Positions 12,546-25,400 of a stretch of DNA of 64,000 nt are shown one piece after another. Source of the DNA: Utricularia gibba (Eukaryota > Streptophyta > Magnoliopsida > Lamiales > Lentibulariaceae); contig NEEC01000008.1 of NCBI GenBank assembly GCA_002189035.1, positions 2,976,001 to 3,040,000 of the forward strand, read 5' to 3'. The notes under the pieces are model-generated. The model searched no databases, was not told the DNA's origin, and saw only the letters and a program-made list of their open reading frames with translations. Within the stretch, counting starts at the first letter, position 1. Each line of letters begins with the position of its first letter. A program made the translations under genes and the position numbers.

Positions 12546-14494
12546 TGGATGGTTGCTTGATAGCCTTTCACATCTCCAATTCGGCTGCGATTGCAGAGAA
12601 ATCAAAGTGCAAAAAGTTCAATCGCTTTGATTTCCCTTCCTCCAACAAGTGCTGTAGCCCGTATCGGATTTGACCAAGATTTTATAAAATTAAATTTAAA
12701 AAATCCAAGAAGTACGGAGAAATCATCAAATTGATCCCCAATTTTTAGTAAGGTATTTTATTTAATCCCTCTTTTTGCTATGAAATCAATTGAATATTTT
12801 TTATTTTATTGTTGTATTACTTCAGTACTCTCCATTACAAATTCGTTAATTTTAACAAATTGATCTGTCCCACTCTAATAAATCCAACTTAAGAAACATT
12901 ATTTGTTCTAGAGTTCTTAATGTAATTGAAGTTGCCCCCAAATTAATGAACTCTAGTAAAAAAAAATAACAAATATCAAACGGTCAATCATGATGCGGTG
13001 CGGCATTCAGATCAAAAGCGACAACGAATGCTCACCAGTGTTGCTATCAGAGGTGTCCGTTGCGTTTCCCAATCTCTATTGACGCAATCGTATAAGAGAT
13101 GAATATCGTAAAACAAAATTTAATAATTTTCAAGAAGGGTTTTAAATTGATACCACTCTAAAAATAGGTACAAAATTGACTCGACATGTAAACCACTATG
13201 GATTAAATTGGATTAGTGGCCAGGCCAGGACAATTTTGTAGTTTTTTAATATAATATCATATATTCACACCTGGGCCTCCACCTAGCCCAATAGCTAGGT
13301 TTCTTTTAGCCCAGCAACCCGGTGAATATTCCTTTTATTTCTACATTTTCCGTACAGGCTGCTAGTATTTGCAATGAATTACGGTTCTACCCTTGCAGAG
13401 AGTATAGAACATCCCTTCATGACGCCCGTACGACGGGGCGCATCCGTCATTAACTCATGGCGGGCGTTTGTTTATTTAAAGTCATCAAATATTATCATCA
13501 AACGCGTCTAAATCTCAATGTGAAGTCGCGGTTATGAATTATTTTAGTCAAAATAAAATTCCACAAATACGCACTAAATAAAAAAAATTAAAAAAAGAAA
13601 TAAATTATAGCCCTAGAAAAAATAGAATCATTATTTGCTGCGTGTCAGTTACCTCTTTGACTAATTTTTTAAATAGAGAATTATCGTTAATCAAAATAAT
13701 TTATTTAAATTAAGTTCTAATAAATTTAGCTTTAAACATGGTATTTCTAAAATATATAATAATATGAAAATTAAGCTTTCTTTGTGACTGCTGGGGGGAG
13801 CATTCTTGGTGATTAATGGTCCTAACTATAGCGAATGAGACGCAATGAATTCCTCTCATGCGCGGGTGTCTTCTGCTTCTGGTCTCTGGTGCAGGAAGAA
13901 AAGACCAGAAACAGCGTGATTGGGTGTTCTTTGACCACTATTTTCCTCTATTACCGTACATTTCCTGACTGTGGTATAAATCGTTCAAGGGGCGACCAGG
14001 AAGAAAGCAGAGGAGTTCGTTCAAACAATCAACCTTTGAAAGTTTGAACGCACGGATCTTTCAATTTTGCTGTCTGAAGTCTCTGAATCGGAACGGTAAA
14101 CTCCCGGTTTTTCTTCGTACCTCCGTTTTCAACAGAGCAAGGGTACGTGCAGGCGCATAAATGTCATCAGTGTATCACTCTACAAAAAAACTTGGACTAA
14201 CGCGTTACCCACGTCTGCGTAATTTTCCATGTTTTGAAGAACCCTAGTTCGTTTTTTTTTTTGTTTTTTTTTATAAAGAATGCACCCAGTTTGTCTTTTA
14301 TAAATTCTTTCACTCAGTGGCTTGAAATCTCAGGACTTTGTATCACATAGTGTCGCCAAAGCTTTTGCGTAGCCTGTGTTTTCGTCATTCTGTGTGTAGA
14401 AGGTTGTGTGTGTTATCTTGGAGCAGTATTGTTTACGACATCGTTTCTTGGGATCCTGCAGGAAAATCCTTGGTGATGAAGGTGTGAAGGGTAT
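12546..14494. other. Intergenic, no gene seen
   Basis: The stretch is AT-rich with many short A/T runs and no convincing coding exon. The last 600 bases (13,840-14,494) are richer in GC and contain the leader of the IQM gene. A short open frame at 13,835-14,047 is not family-like. Confidence 0.55.
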
Positions 14495-16461
14495 ATGACA
14501 TTCAAACCTGAAACATTTTTGCATTCAGTTGCCTCTACAGCTTTGAACATCAGTGAAATGGACCGGAAGAACAATATAAACCTCAAGAACTGTGGGCCGG
14601 GAAAGTTGAATCTTCAAGCCTCGCTTTCATTCAAGAGCCTCGTTGAAGCCAATTATCAGGAAACTGAAAATGAACCAGAGAGTCAAGAAAAGAAGTCACT
14701 TTTCAGTGAATTTGAATTCATGTTTCCTAAAACACCTGTTAGCAAGCTCAACGAGGCAGCAGTGACGCTTCAGAAGGTGTACAAGAGCTACCGAACTCGA
14801 AGAAACCTTGCAGATTGTGCTGTTGTTGTCGAGGAGCTATGGTTGGTATTCAGCAATATTTATTTCATTGATCTTCACTTTTTATGCTTAGCTTATCTAA
14901 GTGGCTATGTGTAGGTGGAAAGCCTTGGATTTTGCTGCTCTCGAACGAAGCTCTGTGAAATTTTTTGATCGTGAGAAGCCCGAGAGTGTCATTTCACGGT
15001 GGACTAGAGCTCGAACTAGAGCAGCGAAGGTAGATAAGAAGCTTCAAGTGCTAGAGTCTTTTCCCTTTCTTGTGTAATATCATAATTTCAAACCTGCAAA
15101 TGCAGCTTGGCAAGGGGTTGTCTGAGAATGAAAAGGCTCAAAAACTGGCTCTTCGGCATTGGCTTGAAGCAGTAAGTATCGCGTGGCATAATCATCAAGT
15201 TATCTTAATGATTTTCACTTGTTCCTCATAGCGTACTGGTGGTATGCAGATTGATCCAAGGCATCGATATGGGCACAATTTGCATTTCTATTATGACATA
15301 TGGTTCAAATGCGAAAGCTCACAGCCCTTCTTTTACTGGTGAGCCTCATGAGTAACCTATTCAATGATCTATCTCTTTGTTTTCTAGCACTCATGTTGTC
15401 GTATGTTCTTTCATATAGGCTGGATGTTGGAGATGGGAAAGAACTAAATCTTGAGAAATGTCCGAGGATCGTTTTGCAACGGCAATGCATCAAATACTTG
15501 GGACCAGTAAGTGCTTACGAGCATCTGTATGAAGTTTGTACTCATTGATGCTTTTGTGATCGTATATCGATGTATTCATGTTTTCAACAGAAAGAGCGAG
15601 AAGAGTATGAGGTTGTCGTTGACAATGGGAAGCTCGTATTCAGACACACCGGAGAATTAGTGGATACAGTCCAGGGTTCAAAATGGATATTCGTTCTCAG
15701 CACGAGCAGAACTTTGTACGTGGGAAAGAAGAAAAAAGGCTTGTTTCAGCATTCTAGTTTCTTAGCTGGGGCAGCGATAATCGCCGCCGGAAGATTGGTT
15801 GTTCACCGGGGCATTCTTGAGGCAAGCATCAACCTTCAATTCGAACTCCATTACTGTGCAATAGCCTTGTACAAGGGAATCACAAGTTTCATCTTTCTTT
15901 TACAGGCAATGTGGCCTTACAGTGGTCATTATCTCCCAACTGAAGAGAACTTCAAAGAGTTCATACAGTTCCTGGAGGACAATTTTGTTGATATCACACA
16001 TGTACAGGTACATCTCTGACTTAACAAATCTGTCATAGTTCATAAACTCACCACCCTATCTGTTTCAGAAATGTGCAACTGATGATGATCGCCCCCCATC
16101 TGAGGACAGCAGCATTTCAAGAGGCTCATCAGAGAGAACTGTTCATAAACCAGAACAAAGCGTCAGCGACGAACAAAAGCCACAAGCCCCATCTTTCGAA
16201 GAGCCCATGTACTCCATGGCGAAGCAGATGTCTCGCAAATGGAGCACCGGCGTAGGGCCGAGGATTGGTTGTGTTAGAGAGTACCCCACAAAGCTACAAT
16301 TCCAGGCGCTCGAACAAGTTAACCTGTCGCCAAGGTTGGCCATCGGAGCTCCGGCAAGCTACGGCCCGATCCCTTCGCCACGGCCGAGCCCGCGAATCCT
16401 AGTCTCGCCGAAGCTTGCGTACATGGGATTGCCGAGCCCGCGTAACCACGGAGTTAACTGA
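14495..16461 (+). CDS. IQ-motif calmodulin-binding protein, IQM family
   Basis: Eight exons: 14495-14841, 14915-15029, 15106-15171, 15250-15338, 15419-15506, 15591-15821, 15906-16007 and 16069-16461. They total 1431 nt, or 476 residues. The single IQ motif is [20 protein letters not shown]. It is followed by the family core [49 protein letters not shown] and [15 protein letters not shown], and near the C-terminus [23 protein letters not shown] proteins bind calcium-free calmodulin and modulate stomatal, catalase and defence signalling; which of IQM1-6 this is cannot be decided. The intron after exon 6 has a GC donor (GAG/GCAAGC at 15822). The start ATG at 14495 is the first in frame. The next, at MDRKNNINL, is also possible. 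Confidence 0.9.
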
Positions 16462-17106
16462 GAGATGGCGGCAAATGCCGGAACAGGCATAAGCTGCCGG
16501 AATTTAAGCTGTGTTATTGTTTATTTGTTTTATTTGTATTGAAATAAGAATAAATAAATGAATAAAATAACATGTGTTTTCTGTAAATTGGGCTTGACCC
16601 GCAAGTGAATGGGCCGGTCTGGTCTTCCGAAAGGGCTGTATATGGTAAGGCTCAATTAAGTTGGTAATCGTGGCCCAATGTGTTGTTGTTGGTATGAAAT
16701 AGAGGGAATATATTCCAACCAAGCCAAAAGCACTTCGTCCGTCACCTCCGCCTGTTTTCTGTGTGAGATCTCTTGAACCGAGCTGGGATTTCTCCCTCGG
16801 CTCTCGTTCTTCCATCCGCTTTTTCATTTCCTATTGCAGATTGTGAATTGGTTTCCTATTTGCATGGTTTTTTTGGTCAAGTTTTAGTTAGTGTGGTGTG
16901 TTCTGTAATTCTTTGACCAGTCCAGTGCTGCTAGGTTTGGGTGATTGCCTAGGCGTTTGAATTTTGGAAGCCAGAGTTAATTGGCATCTTAGGCTCATAT
17001 GTGTCGCAAGGTTTAAGGTGTTGGATTTTTTTCGTTGCTTTTCGCATTTTTCTCAGGATTTGGAACTGGGTGATTTTTTGATGTGTTCAGGTGTTATTTG
17101 ATCGCC
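16462..17106. other. Intergenic: IQM 3' flank and leader of the RETICULATA-RELATED gene
   Basis: A likely 5' UTR intron of the next gene ends at a TTCAG near 17,086-17,090, 16 bases before its ATG. No other gene is visible. Confidence 0.5.
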
Positions 17107-18198
17107 ATGGGGACAGTGGCTCAGTTTCGCTATTGCCCTCTTTCTGGCCACTATTTCCGTGCCTCGGATTTTCGCCAGCCTATACTTGTCGATGTTTCAT
17201 TCCCTGGTAATGATGCCTTCCCATCATTGAAATCCGGGGCAAGTATTGCAGTTAGAAAGCGTCATTGTCAAACCGAATTCCTACAGCTGAAAGCTATAGG
17301 AGGTGGTGGTGTTAGGTCAGGGCATGGTGGTCATGGAGGGGATGGTGGCAGTGGAGGATGGAGTGGTAGGGGAGATTCTTCAGATGAAGCCAGGTCTTTT
17401 TGGGATTCATTTGGACCAATTGGAGCTTTTCTCAGTGGATGGAAATCACGGGTTGCGGCTGATCCGCAATTCCCATTCAAGGTATTGATGGAGGAGTTGG
17501 TAGGGGTTAGCGCTTGTGTACTTGGAGACATGGCTTCACGCCCCAATTTTGGCCTCAATGAGCTTGATTTCGTATTCTCTACACTCGTAGTCGGCTCCAT
17601 TTTGAATTTTGTGCTCATGTATCTACTGGCCCCTACAGTCTCTGCCTCAGTGCAAACCTTGCCTTCCATTTTTGCAAGTTGTCCCACAAGCCACATGTTT
17701 GAACCCGGAGCATATAGCCTGCTGAACAGGTTAGGGACATTTGTGTATAAAGGAACGGTTTTTGCTGCCGTGGGGTTTGCAGCTGGACTTGTTGGTACTG
17801 CTATTTCCAATGGACTTATAAAGATGCGGAGGAAGATGGATCCCAACTTTGAGACACCAAACAATCCTCCTCCAACCGTGCTAAATGCTGCTACATGGGC
17901 GCTCCACATGGGCCTCAGCAGTAACCTTAGATACCAGACTCTCAATGGGATTGAGTTCTTGTTGGCCAAGGGGCTCCCTCCCGTGCTCTTTAAGTCATCA
18001 GTTGTGGTTCTGAGATGCTTGAATAACATTCTTGGAGGAGTTTCTTTTGTTGTGTTGGCCAGGTTAACTGGATCTCAAAGTGCCAACACATCCATCGCAA
18101 ACACCCCACATGAGTACGAGTTGTGTGAAGAGAAGCAGAAATTGTTGGATGAAGCCGATAACTCGACATCCAGTGAGTCTCTCTCTGCATCCAAGTGA
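17107..18198 (+). CDS. RETICULATA-RELATED (DUF3411) plastid membrane protein, RER3/RER4-like
   Basis: A single uninterrupted coding exon of 1092 nt encodes 363 residues. The first about 60 residues are Ser/Arg-rich with few acids, as in a chloroplast transit peptide. A glycine-rich linker (repeats of HGGxGG) follows, then the DUF3411 domain with FKVLMEELVGVSACVLGDM, ASRPNFGLNELDFVFSTLVV, several hydrophobic membrane segments, and LSSNLRYQTLNGIEFLLA. The family sits in the chloroplast envelope and affects leaf reticulation, probably through metabolite supply. Which paralogue this is stays open. The frame is also open upstream to 17083, but only with a GTG codon, so the ATG at 17107 is the start. 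Confidence 0.92.
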   Translation: MGTVAQFRYCPLSGHYFRASDFRQPILVDVSFPGNDAFPSLKSGASIAVRKRHCQTEFLQLKAIGGGGVRSGHGGHGGDGGSGGWSGRGDSSDEARSFWDSFGPIGAFLSGWKSRVAADPQFPFKVLMEELVGVSACVLGDMASRPNFGLNELDFVFSTLVVGSILNFVLMYLLAPTVSASVQTLPSIFASCPTSHMFEPGAYSLLNRLGTFVYKGTVFAAVGFAAGLVGTAISNGLIKMRRKMDPNFETPNNPPPTVLNAATWALHMGLSSNLRYQTLNGIEFLLAKGLPPVLFKSSVVVLRCLNNILGGVSFVVLARLTGSQSANTSIANTPHEYELCEEKQKLLDEADNSTSSESLSASK

Positions 18199-19495
18199 TC
18201 CCGGCTACATGTTTATCTCCCTTTTGCTTCGCAGTTTATCCCTTTTCATAAAGCAGGAATGTGATTTCATCTATCTTGTCTGGTTCTTGCATGAATCACC
18301 AATACTTGGGATTGCTGGAGTATAAATCAGAATAACAATAGAGAATTTTACATTTTGTATTGTTGTAGCAGCATCCAAAACACTTGATGATTCCAGTTGT
18401 AGAGGAAAAAAAAGGTTACAGTAGTGTATAGGCAAGGTGTAGCATTCACCTTATTGTCGCTGTAGGCAAGCATAGAGCTGCACAATAATGATATGCTTAG
18501 GGGGTGTTTTATTTCAGGTACACAAACGGTCTGAATGTTCTGAATTAACTACATGCTGTTTTATTCTTTCGAAGTTCAAACAAATCATGTATTGCTTTGG
18601 TTGGCCGGGTGACAATTAGACCGGTTTAACTGCCCCAATTTCGATTTATTTTGAATCAAAATAATTTCAATCGAAATTTGAGATTTTTTAAATTATTAGA
18701 TTCATGCTATGAGTTTTGATATTATTTTTTTATATTTTTGAAATTTCTTTAAAATTTCGATTTTTAAAATGTAATTTGAAATTCAAAATTTTGAACACAT
18801 TTATTTATTTATTTAAAACAAGGACAAGTTAAACCGCCTGGTTTACTCCAAATCGAACCGGTGGCCGGTCCAACCATATGATTACGAAAACACTTCGCAC
18901 TTAAGTTGAGGTCAGGTCAAGTAAGTTTCCACCCATGGCGGCAGGAATCTTTGGGAAGACGCAAAGAGCGTTAGTAGAAACCCCGTTTTTAGAGTGAATA
19001 CGTTTTCTGTGCGTGGAGGTGCGTCTTTCTCAGCTGGCTTGTGGCCCAACGGCAAAGGGGAGGATTTGTGAAAACTGAAAACGCACATTTGTTGATAGTT
19101 AATCTTCACCGAAAGTGTTTTGCAATTTGCAGCGTTAAAAAAAGGCAAAAACACGCAATTTCGCAGGGAGACGCCACCTAAGTATTCGGATTCTGGACAG
19201 GAGTTGAGAGAGAAAAACAGTTGGAAGCAGGAGGAGAGTTTATTAGTTTTTCCGTCTGGGTACTCAAAAGATAGAAATTTTCTTTGAATTTTTTTGGCAT
19301 CCTGCTTGATTTGGTTGAGGGCGTGGGCAGGATTTGGAGCTCAAGTGGCTAGTTGATTCAATCATCGGAAGGGAAAGAAAGGTTTCTCTTTTATTGAAGT
19401 TGGAAGTTGGGTTAGTTGCCTACGACTCATCTAGTGGAGTTGCTTCTTCTGAATGAGTTGAAAAGCAGGACATCGCGCCTTAGAAGTATTGGGTT
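18199..19495. other. Intergenic: 3' flank of RER gene and myosin promoter/leader
   Basis: Positions 18,600-18,900 are AT-rich with scattered copies of ACCGGTT-like motifs and could be old transposon sequence, but I cannot name it. The last about 300 bases are a purine-rich leader leading to the myosin ATG. Confidence 0.5.
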
Positions 19496-22400
19496 ATGGT
19501 GAGAGCTTCTGCTGCCCTTAAGGATCCTTTCTCTTGTCTTTTTTTTTTCCCGCATCGCGTTAGGCTGGTTTTGATTTTGTTTCGTGACGGGCGATTGTTT
19601 ACAATCTATGTCAGGCTTATTCGAACCTATTTCGTTCATTTCTGATTTCAGAGAGAAATCAACATTTTGTGCATGTAGCTTGTATGTCACTGGGTTCAGT
19701 TTTGACGATTGTGCTTATGTTTAGTTTCTGAATTCTTCCTGTTTTTGTTTGATTTTCTTTCTGTCACGTAAATCACTTCTTCGCCCAAAAAGGTGGCGCC
19801 TATCAATAGTTGGTAATCGGCATTATTATAACCATCATGGTGAAGGATGAAAGGAGGTTTCTTATACCATGCCGTTGTTTTTTGTAGGCATCACCTGTAA
19901 ACATTATTGTTGGTTCCCATGTATGGATTGAGGATCCGGTCTTGGCATGGATCGATGGACAAGTAACTCGAATAAATGGCCAGGATGTTCATGTTTATAC
20001 TACTACTGGGAAGAAGGTAACATGAAAGCATGCATAGAAAACTTCCCTACTCTATTGTCTACTTTTTGGCCACATTTTTTCACTACTTTTTTTGTGCCAT
20101 AGTCAATAAGTTTGTTTGGAAATATTTCATAGAATTGCCCACTTTATTTTAGACTTCCCACATTGGATTTCAGTTTCTTTTTTTTTCGTTTTCGCATTTT
20201 CACATTGAGATATTGCTTACAATAATTTTTCATACTGTGATTAAAGTTTAGGGTCTTTGAACTTGTAGGTCGTTGTAAACATCTTGAAAATATACCCCAA
20301 GGATACTGAAGCACCTCCCGGAGGAGTAGATGACATGACAAAGCTTTCTTATCTGCATGAACCTGGAGTGCTTCAAAACCTGGCTACTAGATATGAACTG
20401 AATGAAATTTATGTAAGCTATCTGATGTCTCACATTCACATCTTTGAATTTTGGAATTTTTGCTTTTTGTCTAATCCCTTTTTTCTTCAGACATATACAG
20501 GAAATATTCTGATTGCTGTAAACCCATTTCAAAGGTTACCTCATCTTTATGACACTCACATGATGGAACAATACAAAGGAGCTGCCTTAGGCGAGCTAAG
20601 TCCTCATGTGTTTGCAATTGCTGATGTTGCATACAGGTGATAGTAGGATATAAGAAATAATAGATTATGAATATCTTAGAGGCTGGGGATAGATTGATAG
20701 TGGTTGGAGATATCTATTTCTGACGTCTTATTATTTGCAAATCAGAGCAATGCTAAATGAGGGGAAGAGCAATGCAATTTTGGTTAGCGGTGAAAGTGGA
20801 GCTGGTAAGACCGAGACCACGAAAATGCTGATGAGATATCTCGCACATTTAGGTGGTCGTTCTGGAGTGGAAGGAAGGACTGTGGAGCAACAAGTTCTAG
20901 AGGTTATATTTTTGTTGAAATGATTGAACTTCGAAAAAAATCTTTTTGCAGATCTTTTTCTTTCTCGCTCTCTTCTATTCAATCTTGTAAGCATATACTC
21001 AAGGCAGAATCTAACAATCTGAAGTTTTGGGTACAGTCAAATCCTGTTCTTGAAGCATTTGGAAATGCCAAAACTGTCAGGAATAATAACTCAAGGTCAG
21101 TATAATTTGTGCTTAGCAATTAAATCATCGTTCATTTTTTCCAAAATGTTAGATACATCAATCGTAAAAGCATTATGAATGATGGTTTTGCAGTCGGTTT
21201 GGTAAATTTGTTGAAATACAATTTGATAAACATGGGAGGATCTCGGGGGCTGCTATTAGAACCTATCTTCTGGAGAGATCTCGTGTTTGCCAGATTTCAT
21301 TTCCTGAGAGAAACTACCACTGCTTTTATCTCTTGTGTGCGGCACCTGCAGAAGTAATCGTTATTTCTCAGTCATGCATCATACCTGAAGGGGCATGATG
21401 TTTTCAGAATATTCATGAATACTCCGATCATTTCAGGAAAGGGAGAAGTATAAGCTTGGAAACCCTGAATCATTTCATTACCTTAACCAGTCAAGTTGTT
21501 ACCAACTAGATGGTGTAGATGATTCTGAGGAATACCTTGCTACCAGAAGAGCTATGGACATTGTCGGCATTAGTGATGAAGAGCAGGTTATCATTCCCAT
21601 GAAAGCCACACACGATTTCTCATATCTCATCTAAAATGTTAGCATTGTTATTTGATATTCTTGTTACTGACACATGCAAAATCAGGAGTCAATATTCAGA
21701 GTTGTTGCTGCAATTCTTCATCTGGGTAATATTGAGTTCGCGAAGGGAGAGGAGATTGATTCTTCGGTGATTAAGAATGAGAAGTCTAGGTTTCATATGA
21801 ATACAGCCGCTGAATTGCTCAGGTATGAATTGTATTTTTGTCATGATGTTTCAAATTTCATTAGATGGAACTTTGAGCTGTTTTGATCCAATAGGTGTGA
21901 TTCCAAGAGCTTGGAAAATGCATTGATTGAGCGTGTAATGGTGACTCCTGAGGAAGTTATTACAAGGACTTTGGACCCAGAAGGTGCATTGGGAAGCAGG
22001 GATGCTTTGGCTAAAACTATATATTCTCGTTTATTTGATTGGTAAGAATTTAAATGTAGGAAGGATTCTGTAACAAGTTTTTCTTTGAATTTTTATTATC
22101 ATTCACAAAGTAGTGTTTAGTAGTGAAATCTTGGTGTTTCAGATTAGTTGCAGAGAATCTTTTTATCTGCTTTATCTGACTTCAGCATACTGCAAATATT
22201 CATGTATTAAACCGCTTGTCTCCTTTAACACCAGGATTGTGGAGAAAATAAATACATCTATTGGGCAGGATCCAAATTCAAAAGCAATAATTGGGGTTCT
22301 GGACATATATGGGTTTGAAAGTTTTAAGCAGAACAGGTTTGCTCTCAATCAGAAGTCATGCCTGCAGCATCCCATGTTTAAGAAAGCACCTCTGACATTC

Positions 22401-25400
22401 TTTTTTAAATTATTAGTTTTGAGCAGTTCTGCATTAACTTCACCAATGAAAAACTGCAACAGCATTTTAATCAGGTCATTCCCTTCTGCTGTGCCCCCAG
22501 TTGGCGCAAGATGTTTGATTGCTTGATATGCTAACTGATGTTATTGGCACAACTACAGCATGTATTTAAGATGGAGCAGGAAGAGTACGAAAAGGAAAAG
22601 ATAGAATGGAGCTATATAGAGTTTGTTGATAACCAAGATGTTCTTGATCTCATTGAGAAGGTCTCAATTTTTTCAGCTATCTAATAATTTGAAGATACCT
22701 GGAATTTCTCGTGAAATATGATTTCATTTTGTATTAAAAAAAACCCTTACGAATTTATGTTTCTAATTCATTTCATTTTTTCTATATGGCAGAAACCTGG
22801 GGAATAATTGCATTACTTGATGAAGCATGGTATTCCATCCTATGTTCTCTATCATTATTTACTTCTGGCATGCTGATTAGTCATCTCACATCAAAGATGA
22901 GGATTAAAGTTGTGGAATAAGCATTCTTGTTTGCATTATATCTATTTGTTGTCATCTGATCATCATTTTTATTTCCTTGTTGCAGTATGTTCCCCAAATC
23001 CACTCATGAGACATTTGCCCAGAAGTTATATCAGAGTTTTGCGAAGAATAAGCGTTTTATTAAACCCAAGCTATCTCGTACCAATTTCACTATTTGCCAC
23101 TATGCTGGGGAGGTGGGGCCATTTTACAGTTATTGCATGATGATGCAAAGAACAAAAGAATGGTGAAACAGTAGACCTTACATTAAATTAAGTAAATATT
23201 TTTGTACTTGTGCAGGTTACTTATATGGCAGATCTGTTCCTGGATAAGAACAAAGATTATGTTGTCGCAGAACATCAAGATTTATTGACAGCTTCTAAGT
23301 GCTCCTTTGTAGCCAATTTATTTCCCCCTCTACCTGAAGAATCATCTAAATCTTCCAAGTTTTCTTCAATAGGGACACGCTTTAAGGTTACATGCATTAT
23401 ATTCTGTGCTTGCCATGTGAACTGGACACTGCTCTGACCTATATTTTCATGCTTGCAGCAACAACTTCAATCTTTGATGGAGATTTTGAGTTCAACTGAA
23501 CCTCATTATATAAGATGTGTGAAACCAAATCATGCTTTGAAGCCGGCTATATTTGAGAATCTCAATGTCATTCAGCAGTTGAGATGCGGTGTAAGTATTT
23601 TTCTATCAATATGCTAGTTATTTGACTCTACCAACTGAGCTTTTTTCATGGTTTTTATTTCTCTCTTCTAGTCAAATTTATTTTACTTCCAATAATTCAT
23701 GCAGGGTGTCCTTGAGGCTATCAGAATTAGCTGTGCTGGTTACCCTACTAGACGGACTTTTGATGAATTTCTTCTTCGATTTGGCGTTCTTGCCCCCGAA
23801 GCTTTGGATGGGATGTAGGTTTTTTAGCTTCAGCTGAATGCACAAAGTGTCTGTTGTGGATGTTTTGTGCTGATGTGGTTGATATTCCTTCAATCTGAAA
23901 GAATTCCCTTTTTCTTCAGCCCCGATGACAAGGTTGCATGTCAGATGATTCTGAGCAAAATGGGATTGAAGGGCTATCAGGTTACATTTGCATGGTTCTT
24001 TAGTTCCTTGAATATCCATATGGCACTCATCAAGCTTACTTCTGTACAGACAAGCAACAGTTCTTGATGCATAATGGTGTCTTTCTAGTGGATCAAATCT
24101 TCTTCATGTTTACAGACAAGTGTATTTTCTTTGCTTTTCCTTTTTCATTTTCAGTTAGGTAGGAGAAAAGTCTTCCTACGAGCTGGTCAGATGGCTGATC
24201 TAGATGCCAGGAGAACTGAGGTCCTGGGGAACGCAGCAAGAACAATTCAAAGACAAGTCCGTACATACATTGGTCGGAAAGAGTTTGTTTCTCTGCGTCA
24301 AGCTGCAATCCAGTTGCAATCATGTTGGCGAGGTGATCCAAAATCCCTACCATTTTGGTCGACATGTCTGATAGTCATTTCTTAGTTTGTGAACATGACA
24401 CTCTTTGTAATAATTTTCTAGCTATATATGCATGCAAACTTTATGAGGAGCTGCGGTGTCAAGCTGCATCACTGAAGATTCAAAAGAACTACAGATGTCA
24501 TATAGCTCAGAAATCCTACCTTTCTGTGAAGATGTCTGCTATTATGGTTCAGACAGGCATGAGAGCAATGTCTGCTCGAAGTGAATTTAGGTTCAGAAAA
24601 CAGACAAAAGCAGCAACCTTTATTCAGGTTCTTGTTACTGAGATCTCAAGCTATTTGAAGTATTGATGAACTTTTACAATTTGGAATCTGTTATTATGAA
24701 ATCATTCATGTCATGTCTGGATCGTACAGGCGCATTGGCATTGTCACAAGGAGTTTTCTTATTATAGAAGTCTCCAGAAGGCTGCTCTTACCACACAATG
24801 TGGCTGGAGGCAACGGGTGGCACGAAGAGAGCTTCGAAAGCTAAAAATGGTTTGTTTGCATGGTTGATTATGATGTCTGAGGAATAAATCTTACTGCGTT
24901 TTGAGGAATTATTCTTTTTCAGGCTGCAAGGGAAACGGGAGCCCTGAAAGAAGCCAAAGACAAATTAGAGAAGAAGGTAGAGGAGCTTACTTGGCGGCTG
25001 CAATTTGAGAAGAGGGTGCGGGTAGGTATTTTTTAGCTAATTTGATTCAACTCATAGTTCCTTGAAATTGAATACGAAAATTTTTCTTGCTCCTCCTAAC
25101 TCCAGACGGAGCTGGAGGAAACAAAAGCACAAGAAATTGCAAAGTTGCAGGAGGCTTTGCACTCAATGCAAATACAGATTGAAGACGCAAATGCTAGAGT
25201 GTTAAAAGAAAGAGAGGCTGCGCGAAGGGCAATTGAAGAAGCCCCTCCAATAATCAAAGAAACCCCAATAATGGTTCAAGATACAGAAAAGATTGATGCA
25301 TTAACCCTTGAAGTTGAGAGTTTAAAGGTATAATCTTAAGTAGAATGCTCAGTGCAGAGTTTTTGAAATTTTTGACTTGTAGGTAGTCTTTGAGTTGCTT

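Noticed and set aside
17331-18029. 232-codon minus-strand frame within the RETICULATA-RELATED gene
   Set aside because: Antisense shadow of a well-conserved single-exon gene.
18600-18900. Possible transposon with repeated ACCGGTT motifs
   Set aside because: No terminal inverted repeats or target-site duplication found by eye.
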